64,000 nucleotides of DNA, taken from positions 310,001 through 374,000 of the forward strand of contig CAXXTS010000002.1 in the NCBI GenBank assembly GCA_963676345.2. The letters run 5' to 3'. Below are positions 22,014-31,463 of this stretch, in pieces. The notes below the pieces were generated by a model. It ran no database searches. It worked only from the letters and a program-made list of their open reading frames with translations, and was not told where the DNA came from. Source of the stretch: G963665925 sp963676345. Lineage in GTDB: Bacteria > Bacillota > Clostridia > Peptostreptococcales > Acidaminobacteraceae. Numbering within the stretch: position 1 is the stretch's first letter; each line of letters starts with the position of its first letter. The position numbers and the translations under genes were made by a program.

Positions 22014-23900
22014 TTACTTTTCAAGTACAATATTATGCTTTTCCAATTTTCTGTAGAGGGTATTGCGTCCAATGCCTAAAATACGTGCAGCAGTCGTAAT
22101 ATTGTTGGAAACTGAATGCAGAATATGTTGAATATGCTTCTTTTCAACTTCTTCTAAAGAACTGCTACCATCTACTTCAGGTAAAACCACCTCACACCCC
22201 TGTCCATGCGCCGAACCATTATCAAACTCGAGCTTCTCTTTGTTAATGGCAAGCTCAATATAGTTTTCGAGTTCACGCACATTTCCCTGCCATGGTCTAT
22301 TGACAAGCCACTGCATATCAGCATCTGAAATCTGAATTGGCTTTTTGTTGATCCGTTTGGAAATGATATGCATAAAATGATCCACCAAAAGCGGTATGTC
22401 TTCTCGGCGTTCACTCAAAGGAGCCAACTTAATTGGAATAACATTGAGCCTGTAATAGAGGTCTTGTCTAAAATTACCCTTTTCTACTTCAGCTTTAAGG
22501 TCTTTATTTGTAGCGGCAATGATACGTACATCTACACTGACTTCATCTGTTCCGCCTACACGTACAATGGTGCCCTCTTCAATAACACGAAGGAGTTTAG
22601 GCTGCATTTCAAGCGGCATTTCACCGATTTCGTCAAGAAATATGGTCCCGCCATCCGCAATTTCAAATTTTCCAACTTGCCCCCCACGTTTTGCACCCGT
22701 AAAGGCCCCATCATCATACCCGAAAAGCTCTGATTCAATGAGGGTTCTTGGAATGGCACCTGAATTAATGGCTACAAAAGGCTCGTCCCGACGCGGGCTA
22801 TAATTGTGTATGGCCTGTGAAAAAAGTTCTTTTCCACAGCCGCTTTCTCCTGTAATCAGAACTGTCGATTTACTGTCGGCAACCTTCTTGGCAAATTGAA
22901 TCGTCTCTTGCATTACTCGAGATGCACCAATGATCTGATCAAAAGTATAGATGGCCTTTCGACCTAAAATTTTATTTGCCAGCTTACGTACTTTCTTTGC
23001 ATCTCCAAGCATTAATATACACCCTTGAACACTCCCCTGATCATGAATACGATACAGACTGACATTGAAATATAATCTGTTGGTGTTGGAGTGTATGCGT
23101 ACTTCTTCGTTAAATATATCTGAGCGGATAGACATGCTGCATAGGCTGTCCCAGTCTTCTATTAAATTCTGAACACGCATGGATTCTAAATTGTTTTTAT
23201 TATAGCCCAGCAATTTGCAGGCCTGATCGTTGGAACTAACAATATTTCCGCCCTTATCAATATAAATTATGCCTTCTCTTATGGAATCAAAAAGCGAACG
23301 CACAAGCGCATGCGAATTTTTTAAGAGCTGGTTTTTACGATTAAGAATAATGGACGACTCAATGGCCTTTACGGCAGCAACCACCATTCCAAGCGTATGG
23401 CAATGTACTGCATCTAAATTTCCCGTTAAGTCAAGCGCCCCAATAATTTCGCCATTTTCATCATGGATAGGTGCCCCTGAACAGGTCCAGGTATGATAGG
23501 CCTTTATGAAATGCTCTTTACCAGAAATTTGAACAGGCATATCTTCAGCAATCGCCGTCCCCATGGCGTTGGTTCCAATACACATTTCCGACATATAGGC
23601 GCCGGGAATCATTTCATAGCTTCTGGACTTTTTCACGATTTCCTCATCTCCAGAAACGCTCAGAATACACCCTTCAGCGTCGGTCAGCATTGCAAAAAAT
23701 TCTGATCCGCGAACAAAATCAACAAGCTGTTCTATAAAGGGTCTTGCTGTCATGATCAGTTCACTATTGTCAATGAGCAGTTGATTGAGCGCATGGCCAC
23801 GCACAAACTGCTTACTGATCACACGGTCCTCATCTATTTGATAATGTCTGCAGCGTTTGTGAGATGTAGCTATATATGGTTTTATTCCATCTTGCGGCAT
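22014..23900 (-). CDS. Sigma-54-dependent activator (AcoR-like, GAF-PAS-AAA+-Fis)
   Basis: 628 residues. A GAF-like sensor (about 50-190) has the AcoR-type region CIGTNAMGTAI and TCSGAPIHDENGEIIGALDLTG. A PAS domain covers about 200-310. The AAA+ domain has Walker A GESGCGKE (351-358), the sigma-54 contact loop GAFTGA (398-403), Walker B TIFLDEIGEMP and an arginine-finger region. The Fis-type HTH is at the C terminus (TAARILGIGRNTLYRKLEKH). It should activate RNA polymerase-sigma54 at a -24/-12 promoter; the only one I found nearby is at 21832-21848, so the metal-cofactor locus is its likely target. The ligand is unknown; aldehyde, acetoin-like or cofactor signals are possible. Confidence 0.9.
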   Translation of the reverse strand: MPQDGIKPYIATSHKRCRHYQIDEDRVISKQFVRGHALNQLLIDNSELIMTARPFIEQLVDFVRGSEFFAMLTDAEGCILSVSGDEEIVKKSRSYEMIPGAYMSEMCIGTNAMGTAIAEDMPVQISGKEHFIKAYHTWTCSGAPIHDENGEIIGALDLTGNLDAVHCHTLGMVVAAVKAIESSIILNRKNQLLKNSHALVRSLFDSIREGIIYIDKGGNIVSSNDQACKLLGYNKNNLESMRVQNLIEDWDSLCSMSIRSDIFNEEVRIHSNTNRLYFNVSLYRIHDQGSVQGCILMLGDAKKVRKLANKILGRKAIYTFDQIIGASRVMQETIQFAKKVADSKSTVLITGESGCGKELFSQAIHNYSPRRDEPFVAINSGAIPRTLIESELFGYDDGAFTGAKRGGQVGKFEIADGGTIFLDEIGEMPLEMQPKLLRVIEEGTIVRVGGTDEVSVDVRIIAATNKDLKAEVEKGNFRQDLYYRLNVIPIKLAPLSERREDIPLLVDHFMHIISKRINKKPIQISDADMQWLVNRPWQGNVRELENYIELAINKEKLEFDNGSAHGQGCEVVLPEVDGSSSLEEVEKKHIQHILHSVSNNITTAARILGIGRNTLYRKLEKHNIVLEK

Positions 23901-23993
23901 AATACTCCCCCTCTGTATCCTGCACGATTATATCAACTTACCAAAGTTTTAATCCATTTTAACATAAAACGCGTCTTTGCCGTAGAGGGAAGG

Positions 23994-26900
23994 TTAGACC
24001 GGTTCAACTGACACATCTTCATTAAAAAAACTGTATGCAACAGGTACCACAATGAGTGTCAGAAGTGTCGAAAAGATGAGTCCGCCCATCAGCGAAATAG
24101 CCATGGGCGTAAAAAATGAGCTTCTTGACAAAATTAGGGGAATCAGTCCCATGATCGTTGTTGCCGACGTTAATATAATCGGTCTAAAGCGCTTATCGAC
24201 AGCATCTACGCAGGCTTCATCAATTGCATGACCATGCTTTCGCGCACGCTCTATATACTCTATAAGCAGGATTGCATTATTGACAACAATCCCCATCAAA
24301 CTGATGATGCCCAGAAATACGGTAAAGGACAAATCCTGATTGAAAACTTTGAGCGCTATAATTGCACCAATGGTCGAAAGCAGAACAGACGTCAGGATAA
24401 TGAGTGGCTGTTTAAATGAATTGAACTGAATGAGGAGTATGATGTACACAATAACAAGCGCAACTGCAAGCGCCATGGCAAATCCACCAAACACACTGGT
24501 CATTAAAGCATCCTGACCGCCATAAATAATATCCACGCCTCTTGTATCGAGGGTATCTACTGCATCTTCAACAGCAAGCTGAAGCAGTGCAGCAGCATTT
24601 CCCGGTCGCACGTAGGCAGACACAACACTGGCACGCTGTTCATCTATGTTTCGATACGCAACCTGTCGTTTTGCGATATCAAGTGAAGCGACATCTTTCA
24701 AGAGTATTTTCTCACCCGTTACCGACGATTTGATTTTTAGATTTTCAATGGACTCAATCGTGTCCATGTTTCCTTCAATTCGAATGGGGATTTCACTGCT
24801 GCCTTCATAAATTGTCGTTACAACCTGACCGCGTACCGCTACACTTACTTGGGTCTGAATATCGTATTTACTGAGTCCGCGCACGCTTGCCAAATCTTCA
24901 TCAATATTCAAAACATATTCATAGCTTTCAAACGGTGTATTGTTTTTAACATTATAGAGTCCATCGATCTGATGCATTCCCTTCTCAATTCGAAGCGCCA
25001 CATCTCTTATACGTTCGCCGTCCTCGCTAAGAATTTTCACTTCAATATCAGGCTCTGGAGAGGTCAAAGCCAGGCATTTCACTTCTATACTTGCGCCCAT
25101 GACCTGACTTTCAATATCCCGCTGCAGCTTGTACATGTAGTCGCCCCGTGTGTACTTCTTAAGCACTTCTTTGATATCATAGCGCATAATGATTTGTGCC
25201 TTGTCATCTGCAGGCATGACTGGCTGCAAGGTTAAATCGAACCGCGGCACGCTGTCGCCTGCCGAAGAGGTATAGCTCAAAATGTAAGGGTCTTGCCTTA
25301 AGATTTTTGTGATATCGCTTACAATAGCCTCTGTTGCCCCTAAATTGCCTTTTTCTTCCGCCTCTATATTGATGTACATAATGTTCTTATCTGAAAAAGG
25401 AAATATGCTGATATTCATTGTAGCGACCAGAAGCATGGCAAGCCCAAAGCCCGCAAATGCCAGCATCAAGGTCTTCTTCTTATAACTCAAGCCCTTCGTT
25501 AGGAGTCTTTCAAAGAAAATACGCACCCATCTGCTTTTTTGCTCTTTGTTCTTTTCTATTCTAAAAAAATGAACTGATAAAGACGGGGTAACAAACATTG
25601 CCGCAATATAGGATGCGGTTAAGGATACTATGACTACCATGGGGAGAGAGTAAATAAACTTGCCTTCCTCTCCAGGAAGTGTTGCAAGGGGTGCAAAGGC
25701 TGCAATGGTTGTAAGCGTTGAAGTGAGTACTGGAATGGATGACTCCTGAGCGCCTAAATAAGCTGATTTGGCCTTATCCACGCCCCTATTCAGATGATGG
25801 TGTATGGCATCACTGACGACGACCGAATTGTCTACCATTATACCGAGTGAAACAATAAGTGCGGCAATGGATATTTGCTGTATGTCAATATTCATGAACC
25901 GCATGACGATAAAAGCCATGGCAAATGAAAGCGGTATGCTAAATGCAGTTATGCTTGCTGTCCTCAGTCCCATTGCAAGGCAAATGATAACCAGGACAAT
26001 CACAACACCTTCGATAAGATTTATAATGAAAGCATTAACCGATGCGCTGATGTCTTCTGGTAGAAAAACCACTTCATTTACTTCAACACCATCAACAAGT
26101 GTGGACGCCTGCTCTGACATGATTTCTCGAATTTCTCTTCCCACTGATACAACGTTTATATCGTCCTCAAAGTATACGGCTAGAAGCACGACGTCTTCAT
26201 CCATTTGCTTAAATACTTTTTCCCTTGTCTTATCAAACCGAATATCTGCGATGTCTTTAAGTCTTATAATGGCACCCGTATCACTGGAGCCTCCAATAAT
26301 GAGGTTTTTCACTGAATCTATGCTTTTATATCCAGCAAGCTGATTGAGGTTAAACTGGTCTCCATTTAGCGTGATGGCCCCAGCTGGAATACTTAGGTTC
26401 TGACTCGCCACCAACTGACTGACATCTACAGTCGACAAGTCATACCGGTTGAGCTCCTTGTAATCGAGCTCAACCACGATTTCATCCTGAAGGCCACCAA
26501 GCACGTCAACCTTTCTCACACCTGAGACCTGCTTGAATTTTTGTTTATAGCGCTCTGCGTAATAGGTCAGGGTCCGATCTGACTCTTCATGACTCCCAAA
26601 ACTCAGTATGACACCTGCTACACTGGTAATATCCGTGTTGACAATGGGCGTGTCACAATCATCAGGCAACACACTCGATACATTCTTCATCACACGATCC
26701 AGTTCATCCCAAGACACATCTGTATCTTGTCCTGTTTTCAGCATGATGGTCACGAGTGAGTAGTTGTCAAACGACTCCGCTTCCAGCCAGTCAATGCCTG
26801 GAACTTCTGCCGCCTTTTCTTCAATTACACGGGTAACCATTGCATCTACACTGCTTGCAGGAGCCCCAGGAAATACCGTTTGAATGATTGCTGCCGGACT

Positions 26901-27026
26901 GCCTATTTGCGGGTTCTCCTGCTTAGGCATTTGCACATAGCTCATAATGCCTGCAAGTAGAATAAATCCCACAATCACAAAAACTATTTTGCTGTTATCT
27001 ATTGACTGTTTAATCAGCTTGTTCAT
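23994..27026 (-). CDS. RND efflux transporter permease
   Basis: A 1010-residue AcrB/MexB-superfamily pump with the usual 12 membrane helices and two large extracytoplasmic loops. Features are the first helix with KIVFVIVGFILLAG, the porter-domain pattern PQIGSPAAIIQTVFPGA, the helix-4 proton-relay region GIMVDNSVVVSDAI, and the second-half GIVVNNAILLIEYIERA. The pump uses the proton gradient to extrude lipophilic compounds, lipids or metals; the substrate cannot be read. It overlaps the adaptor gene by 17 bases. No TolC-type outer-membrane gene is near, as expected for a monoderm cell. ATG start with GGAGG 8 bases before. Confidence 0.93.
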   Translation of the reverse strand: MNKLIKQSIDNSKIVFVIVGFILLAGIMSYVQMPKQENPQIGSPAAIIQTVFPGAPASSVDAMVTRVIEEKAAEVPGIDWLEAESFDNYSLVTIMLKTGQDTDVSWDELDRVMKNVSSVLPDDCDTPIVNTDITSVAGVILSFGSHEESDRTLTYYAERYKQKFKQVSGVRKVDVLGGLQDEIVVELDYKELNRYDLSTVDVSQLVASQNLSIPAGAITLNGDQFNLNQLAGYKSIDSVKNLIIGGSSDTGAIIRLKDIADIRFDKTREKVFKQMDEDVVLLAVYFEDDINVVSVGREIREIMSEQASTLVDGVEVNEVVFLPEDISASVNAFIINLIEGVVIVLVIICLAMGLRTASITAFSIPLSFAMAFIVMRFMNIDIQQISIAALIVSLGIMVDNSVVVSDAIHHHLNRGVDKAKSAYLGAQESSIPVLTSTLTTIAAFAPLATLPGEEGKFIYSLPMVVIVSLTASYIAAMFVTPSLSVHFFRIEKNKEQKSRWVRIFFERLLTKGLSYKKKTLMLAFAGFGLAMLLVATMNISIFPFSDKNIMYINIEAEEKGNLGATEAIVSDITKILRQDPYILSYTSSAGDSVPRFDLTLQPVMPADDKAQIIMRYDIKEVLKKYTRGDYMYKLQRDIESQVMGASIEVKCLALTSPEPDIEVKILSEDGERIRDVALRIEKGMHQIDGLYNVKNNTPFESYEYVLNIDEDLASVRGLSKYDIQTQVSVAVRGQVVTTIYEGSSEIPIRIEGNMDTIESIENLKIKSSVTGEKILLKDVASLDIAKRQVAYRNIDEQRASVVSAYVRPGNAAALLQLAVEDAVDTLDTRGVDIIYGGQDALMTSVFGGFAMALAVALVIVYIILLIQFNSFKQPLIILTSVLLSTIGAIIALKVFNQDLSFTVFLGIISLMGIVVNNAILLIEYIERARKHGHAIDEACVDAVDKRFRPIILTSATTIMGLIPLILSRSSFFTPMAISLMGGLIFSTLLTLIVVPVAYSFFNEDVSVEPV

Positions 27027-28242
27027 GGTTTTTGCCTCCAGACACTTGAATTAAATCCCCTTCGTTAATGGACATAATGCCTTCTACAATGACCCTATCT
27101 CCTGCACTGAGTCCATCGACAAGGACATAGTTATCCCTTATTCCCAAGCGATCTATGCGCCTTCTGAGTGCAACGCCATCTTTTGCGAGGTAAACATAGT
27201 CAATCCCTTCGTTTAGTATGGAAGCCAGTGGTACCCATATGCCTTCCTTTAAGTCCATTTCAAAATAAATCTCGCAAATGCTTCCATAAGGAACATCAAA
27301 AGATCCTCCATTTAGGGGTTCTATTTCAACTAGAAATGTACCTGTTGTGCTATCTGCAAAAGCATCTATATAACGCACCGCGCCTTGAAACACTGTTTCT
27401 TCATACAAGACTTCTACTTCTTGTCCAGTTTGAATGCGATTCATGTCCTTTTGTGTTAATCCAAGCTGAATATAATTTTGATGGTGTCTGGTCAACACGA
27501 CAGGCATTCCTGCATCTATTAAGGTGCCACTTGAATACGGCAAGTCTACTACAACGCCGTCCTTTAGTGCAATAAGCTCTGTGTCTTCTACGAGGGACTC
27601 AACCGCCTTATACTGCACCATAGCCACTTCATACTGAGCATGTGCTGCTGCAAGTGCTTCATCAGTAGCACCTCTTTGGGCCTGAGCGAGTTGCTGTGTC
27701 ACTTGTCCTAGTGCTGTTTGGGCCTCAACTTTACTTAGTAAGGCTTGTTTGTAGTCCATTTCTGAGATTGCCCCTTTATCATAAAGCTCTTTCATTTTAT
27801 CTGACTGGTCACGGGTCAGTTCAAAGGCCTCTTGCGCCGCTTCTTTTGATAGGGCAAGTATTTCAAGGGCTTCATCACGTGCACCAGCCTTTATCTGTTC
27901 ATATTGTGCCTTGGCTGTTTCCATCTGCCATTTTGCACCCTCCAACTGGAAGTCCAAATCGGTGGTGTCCAGTCTCGCCAAAACTTGACCAGCCTGAATT
28001 TGGTCTCCCTCTTTTACTAAAATTTCATCTATCTTGCCTGCACTTTTAAAAGCATATGCTTCTATTTCCTCAGGCATGATGGTTCCCAAGTACATTTCAG
28101 TAGCCAATTGCTCTTCAACCGCTACTTCAAGTACAGTAACCTGCTTAAGGATTTGATCTTCAGATTTATTTCCCTCAGTGCTGCATCCAGTCAATAAAAT
28201 GAGTGTTAGGCCAACAGCCAGTAATCTGATTTGTAATTTCAT
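27010..28242 (-). CDS. RND periplasmic adaptor (membrane fusion) lipoprotein
   Basis: 410 residues. A signal ending LILLTGC marks a lipoprotein with Cys20. Next come a barrel-sandwich (lipoyl-like) half near 70-100 (VKEGDQIQAGQVLARLD), a long coiled-coil hairpin rich in Ala, Gln and Glu (about 100-215), the second sandwich half (LIALKDGVVVDLPYSSGTLIDAG), a beta-barrel and the membrane-proximal domain. It links the pump to its extracytoplasmic path. Start ATG 28242 has CTAGGAGG before it. It is the first gene of the two-gene unit; no regulator gene is adjacent. Confidence 0.9.
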   Translation of the reverse strand: MKLQIRLLAVGLTLILLTGCSTEGNKSEDQILKQVTVLEVAVEEQLATEMYLGTIMPEEIEAYAFKSAGKIDEILVKEGDQIQAGQVLARLDTTDLDFQLEGAKWQMETAKAQYEQIKAGARDEALEILALSKEAAQEAFELTRDQSDKMKELYDKGAISEMDYKQALLSKVEAQTALGQVTQQLAQAQRGATDEALAAAHAQYEVAMVQYKAVESLVEDTELIALKDGVVVDLPYSSGTLIDAGMPVVLTRHHQNYIQLGLTQKDMNRIQTGQEVEVLYEETVFQGAVRYIDAFADSTTGTFLVEIEPLNGGSFDVPYGSICEIYFEMDLKEGIWVPLASILNEGIDYVYLAKDGVALRRRIDRLGIRDNYVLVDGLSAGDRVIVEGIMSINEGDLIQVSGGKNHEQAD

Positions 28243-28580
28243 TTTTTCCTCCTAGGTCAGCTGCCTAGTCTAGCTCGACTTAGCATGAATCAGCTCGCGA
28301 ATTATTTGGATACAAAATTCATAAATGCCTTTCTGATTTATGTCACTTTTAATCCAGTGCTTTTACATTCTTAAACCAGGTTAAAAACGTCTTCATTCTA
28401 GCGTTTATTTAAGCAGGGCGTATATTCACATGCTTGGATATTCCCCTTATTTCATATATACACCATAATTGTGTGCCCATTCTCTTTTCCTTTGTTACAG
28501 CAGACTCTCATTCATTAATGCCTGCTCATGACTCGATGGTTATCGTGTATACACGTCATTCATTTCTTACCCGCATGAAA
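28243..28580. other. 338-base intergenic stretch upstream of the efflux operon
   Basis: No credible gene. It includes a 12-base palindrome CGTGTATACACG at about 28545-28556, which could be an operator, and AT-rich DNA suited to the efflux promoter, but I could not fix -35 and -10 boxes with confidence. Confidence 0.4.
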
Positions 28581-28616
28581 AAGAACGTGTCCCCCCATTA
28601 GGTTGAACACGTTCTT
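28581..28616 (-). terminator. Hairpin terminator
   Basis: AAGAACGTGT pairs with ACACGTTCTT; on the minus strand the stem ends in TTTTTCATG. It is the second terminator after the tRNA genes and may end a short transcript from 28617-28749. Confidence 0.65.
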
Positions 28617-28749
28617 AAATATCACTACATACAAATGACTGATATTTCGTTTATTCACACTCATACATTCTAAAATAATTCCTGTTTTTAAACCAAACTG
28701 CGCAAGCCCTCTAAACCCATGAACACACCCTACTTTGCTACAAAAAAAT

Positions 28750-28781
28750 GAAGTTCCAATCGCGATCTGCGTTGGAACTTC
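28750..28781 (-). terminator. Terminator of the tRNA operon
   Basis: GAAGTTCCAA pairs with TTGGAACTTC; ATTTTTTTG follows on the minus strand. It begins 9 bases after the tRNA-Val CCA end. The plus strand also has a T run, so it may act in both directions. Confidence 0.85.
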
Positions 28782-28789
28782 TTTTTTCT

Positions 28790-28865
28790 TGGTGGACAAT
28801 ACAGGACTCGAACCTGTGGCTTCTTCCACGTCAAGGAAACACTCTACCAGCTGAGTTAATTGTCC
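28790..28865 (-). tRNA. tRNA-Val (GAC)
   Basis: Folded by eye: acceptor GGACAAT/ATTGTCC, D arm ACTC/GAGT, anticodon arm TTTCC-TTGACGT-GGAAG with anticodon GAC, T arm ACAGG/CCTGT with TTCGAGT, discriminator A and encoded CCA. 76 bases including CCA. It follows tRNA-Ala in the same transcript. Confidence 0.95.
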
Positions 28866-28908
28866 AGTTATGGCGGCTACAAATACCTAAGGCCTTTATA
28901 ACCGCCTA

Positions 28909-28984
28909 TGGTGGAGCTAAGGGGACTCGAACCCCTGACCTTCTGACTGCCAGTCAGACGCGCTCCCAGCTGCGCCATAGCCCC
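28909..28984 (-). tRNA. tRNA-Ala (GGC)
   Basis: Acceptor GGGGCTA/TAGCTCC contains the G3-U70 wobble that identifies alanine tRNA. D arm GCGC/GCGC, anticodon arm TCTGA-CTGGCAG-TCAGA with anticodon GGC, T arm AGGGG/CCCCT, encoded CCA. 76 bases; it is the first of the two tRNAs. Confidence 0.95.
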
Positions 28985-29113
28985 TTATTTAAGAATATTA
29001 TAGCGCAATATTCTTCATTTTGGTTGATTTTTCCCAAAATTTTTAAATTAAATCCAAGTCATGCCAATTCTAAGGTGCTTTCTAGTAAAGGCATGTGACT
29101 AATTAGAAATACT

Positions 29114-29353
29114 CTAACAATGTTGTTTGAGGGCTTTTGCAAGCTGAGCCGGACAAGATGTGTTCTTATTGCCACACGTTATCGACTCAAGTCTATTAAT
29201 GACGTCCTGAATATCCATACCTTCTACCAGTTTACTGATGCCCTGTAGGTTTCCCTCGCACCCGCTTGTGAATGCAACATCCCTAACACGGCCATCTTCC
29301 ACTTTGAATTGAATACTTCTTGAACATACACGTTCCGTTTTATACTCGATCAT
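29114..29353 (-). CDS. TSCPD-domain protein (TIGR03905 type)
   Basis: A 79-residue protein matching the short clostridial TSCPD family: VCSRSIQFKVEDGRVRDVAFTSGC in pieces at the N terminus, GMDIQDVINRLESITCG, and the name-giving Cys group NTSCPAQLAKAL near the end. In longer proteins this domain is found at the end of some ribonucleotide reductases, where the cysteines probably bind metal. The function of the stand-alone form is not known. Four Cys (in CSRS, SGCEG, TCGN, SCPA) could form one site. I prefer ATG 29353; the GTG three codons earlier has no better ribosome site. It is monocistronic. Confidence 0.8.
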   Translation of the reverse strand: MIEYKTERVCSRSIQFKVEDGRVRDVAFTSGCEGNLQGISKLVEGMDIQDVINRLESITCGNKNTSCPAQLAKALKQHC

Positions 29354-29517
29354 TTCACACACAGCTTTCTTTCATTTATACGTTTTCACCATAATACCTT
29401 CATTATTTTAAAACATTCACTCATAAATATCCAGCATTATTCTTTCGACACCCTAATTTTTTTCACTTACAAGACACCCACTTTCTAGAGCGCCGATGGA
29501 AAACGTGTGGCTGTTCA

Positions 29518-29904
29518 TTACTTTTCTATTTCTTCAACACATGTCGTCTTAATGGTCTCTACCAAAAACTGCAGTGCATCTATTACATGTGGCCGAATAT
29601 CGCCTCCAATAAGGACGTACATAATATCATCCCCCACATTTAAAAGACCTTCATTCAGCCAAACACGTACATGGAATACACCCGCCATCTCGTATGTTTG
29701 GGCTACCGCTGCATCTACTTTATCCTTATCAAAGGAAAACATCATGCCTTTTACAAGACTTCCGTCATGAATCCCGTCGCGTACCTGTGCCTTGGGCGTT
29801 TGTCTGACAATACCGTTATGAACAAGATACATGCCTTCTCTCAGTGCTTCTGGATCTGCTTTTGCTTGCTTGAGCCATTGGTCCATTGATGGGGATGCTT
29901 TCAT
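29518..29904 (-). CDS. MoaE-like molybdopterin synthase large subunit, divergent
   Basis: About 128 residues. The pattern GIVR...KAQVRDG, then MMFSFDKDKVDAAV, RVWLNEGLLNVGDDIMYVLIGGDIRPHVIDALQFLVETIKT in pieces, and a charged end match a short divergent MoaE branch found in anaerobes. MoaE is the catalytic half of molybdopterin synthase and takes sulfur from MoaD. It lies 8 kb from the rest of the pathway, and it is the only MoaE candidate in the window. I chose ATG 29904 because AAAGGAGAA lies 8 bases upstream; the frame continues to 29976 without a ribosome site. Confidence 0.72.
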   Translation of the reverse strand: MKASPSMDQWLKQAKADPEALREGMYLVHNGIVRQTPKAQVRDGIHDGSLVKGMMFSFDKDKVDAAVAQTYEMAGVFHVRVWLNEGLLNVGDDIMYVLIGGDIRPHVIDALQFLVETIKTTCVEEIEK

Positions 29905-30062
29905 TGTGCGTTCTCCTTTACAACTAGTCTGTCCACTATTATTTAATCCTACTATACCATTATTTGCATACACCATAAAACGATTGACTTGACTTCCTAA
30001 AGCTGTTAAACTGCAATAACGCCATTAACGATACCTCAACTGCGTCGTGAAAGGAGTTATAC

Positions 30063-31331
30063 ATGACACGTTCGCTAGCTTTACGCATAAATAAAACATT
30101 TTTTTACGGATGGATTATTCTGTTTGTATCTGCAGTGAGTTATTTCTTCTCATCCCCAGGACAAACTTATTCTATCTCAGTCTTTATTGATTCCTATATC
30201 GCGGATTTTGGATACTCGCGCACCCTAATTTCAAGTATATATTCCTTTGCAACCGTGCTTTCTGGACTGACCATGATATTTGTGGGCCGGGCTGTAGACC
30301 GATTAGGTGCAAAGCATATGCTCCTCATTGCCGGTTCGCTCCTTGCACTTACATGTATATTTAACAGTTTCATTTTCACAATCCCCATGATTTTCATCAG
30401 TTTCTTCTTGCTCAGATTTTGCGGACAAGGGTCATTGACCCTCATTCCAGGTTCCTTGGTTCCGCAGTGGTTCAGTAAAAAACGCGCACTTGCACTCAGC
30501 CTGCTTACCCTGGGTACTATGCTCGGCAACTTGGTCATTCCCTACTTCAACCACACGCTGATTAGACATATTGGATGGAATAAAACATGGTTGGTCTGGG
30601 CCGGTGCACTCGTGGTTCTTTATTTACCGCTGGCATGGTTTTTCGTTATCAACAAACCAGAAGATATTGGTCTTCTGCCTGATAATGAAACGGTTGAAGA
30701 CGAAGCACACCTCTCAGCAAATCTGGAGAAACTACAGAAAGAATCCTTCCACCTGAGTGAGGCTTCTAAGACAAAAGAGTTCTGGTTTATTGGCATTATA
30801 TCCATGATTCTGCCACTCATTACAACTGGTATGATGTTTCACTTTTACTCTATTATGCGTACCAAGGGCATTGATGACAATGCCACCTCAATAATTATGG
30901 GGCTTATTGCTCTACCCGGTTTTATCATGCCAATTATTGCAGGTACCATTATGGAACGGGTTCAACCTAAACGTATTCTTTTTGTCTCCTTAATGCTGGT
31001 TACAATCGACTTGTTATTCATTAATATGGTTCATACCGTTCCAGCTGCCATTGTCTTCATTTTAATTTATGGTATCTCAAACAGTGTGGTCATGGTCATT
31101 ACTAATGTTATTTGGGCCAACTACTTTGGTCGGCTGCACTTAGGAAGTATTCGAGGTGCGGCAACTGTGTTCATCGTTATTGGATCAGCACTTGGCACCA
31201 TTCCCTTTGGACTCAGTTATGACCTTACAGGCGATTACTTCATCGTCTTCGTTTTCATGGCTATACTCACCCTGCTCAGCGCAATATTATCTGGATTAAT
31301 TAAAAAACCCGAAAAAAATGTCGAAGCTTGA
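30063..31331 (+). CDS. MFS transporter (oxalate/formate or monocarboxylate type)
   Basis: 422 residues with 12 predicted membrane helices in two halves. The loop 2-3 signature appears as GRAVDRLGAKHML, and helix 5 carries GTMLGNLVIPY. The opening GWIILFVSAVSYFFSSPGQTYSISVF resembles the oxalate:formate and monocarboxylate branch of the major facilitator superfamily, so a small organic anion is a reasonable guess. The central loop (about 205-230) is hydrophilic. ATG 30063 has AAAGGAG 9 bases upstream. It stands alone and ends in a strong terminator. Confidence 0.88.
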   Translation: MTRSLALRINKTFFYGWIILFVSAVSYFFSSPGQTYSISVFIDSYIADFGYSRTLISSIYSFATVLSGLTMIFVGRAVDRLGAKHMLLIAGSLLALTCIFNSFIFTIPMIFISFFLLRFCGQGSLTLIPGSLVPQWFSKKRALALSLLTLGTMLGNLVIPYFNHTLIRHIGWNKTWLVWAGALVVLYLPLAWFFVINKPEDIGLLPDNETVEDEAHLSANLEKLQKESFHLSEASKTKEFWFIGIISMILPLITTGMMFHFYSIMRTKGIDDNATSIIMGLIALPGFIMPIIAGTIMERVQPKRILFVSLMLVTIDLLFINMVHTVPAAIVFILIYGISNSVVMVITNVIWANYFGRLHLGSIRGAATVFIVIGSALGTIPFGLSYDLTGDYFIVFVFMAILTLLSAILSGLIKKPEKNVEA

Positions 31332-31384
31332 AATATCAAAACTCGAATCAAATAAAATATAGGCCTTACCTATGCCAAAAAAAT

Positions 31385-31412
31385 CGCCCTGACACTGTAT
31401 AATGTCAGGGCG
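31385..31412 (+). terminator. Terminator after the MFS gene
   Basis: CGCCCTGACA pairs with TGTCAGGGCG, followed by TTCTTTTTATTTTTT. It can also serve the converging ATP-grasp gene. Confidence 0.9.
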
Positions 31413-31463
31413 TTCTTTTTATTTTTTGCAGCTTATTAACTTATTTCTATTCCGTTTTTCTAA

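Noticed and set aside
28560..28829. 89-codon open frame across the tRNA terminators
   Set aside because: It runs through two terminators and into the tRNA-Val gene and has no family signal.
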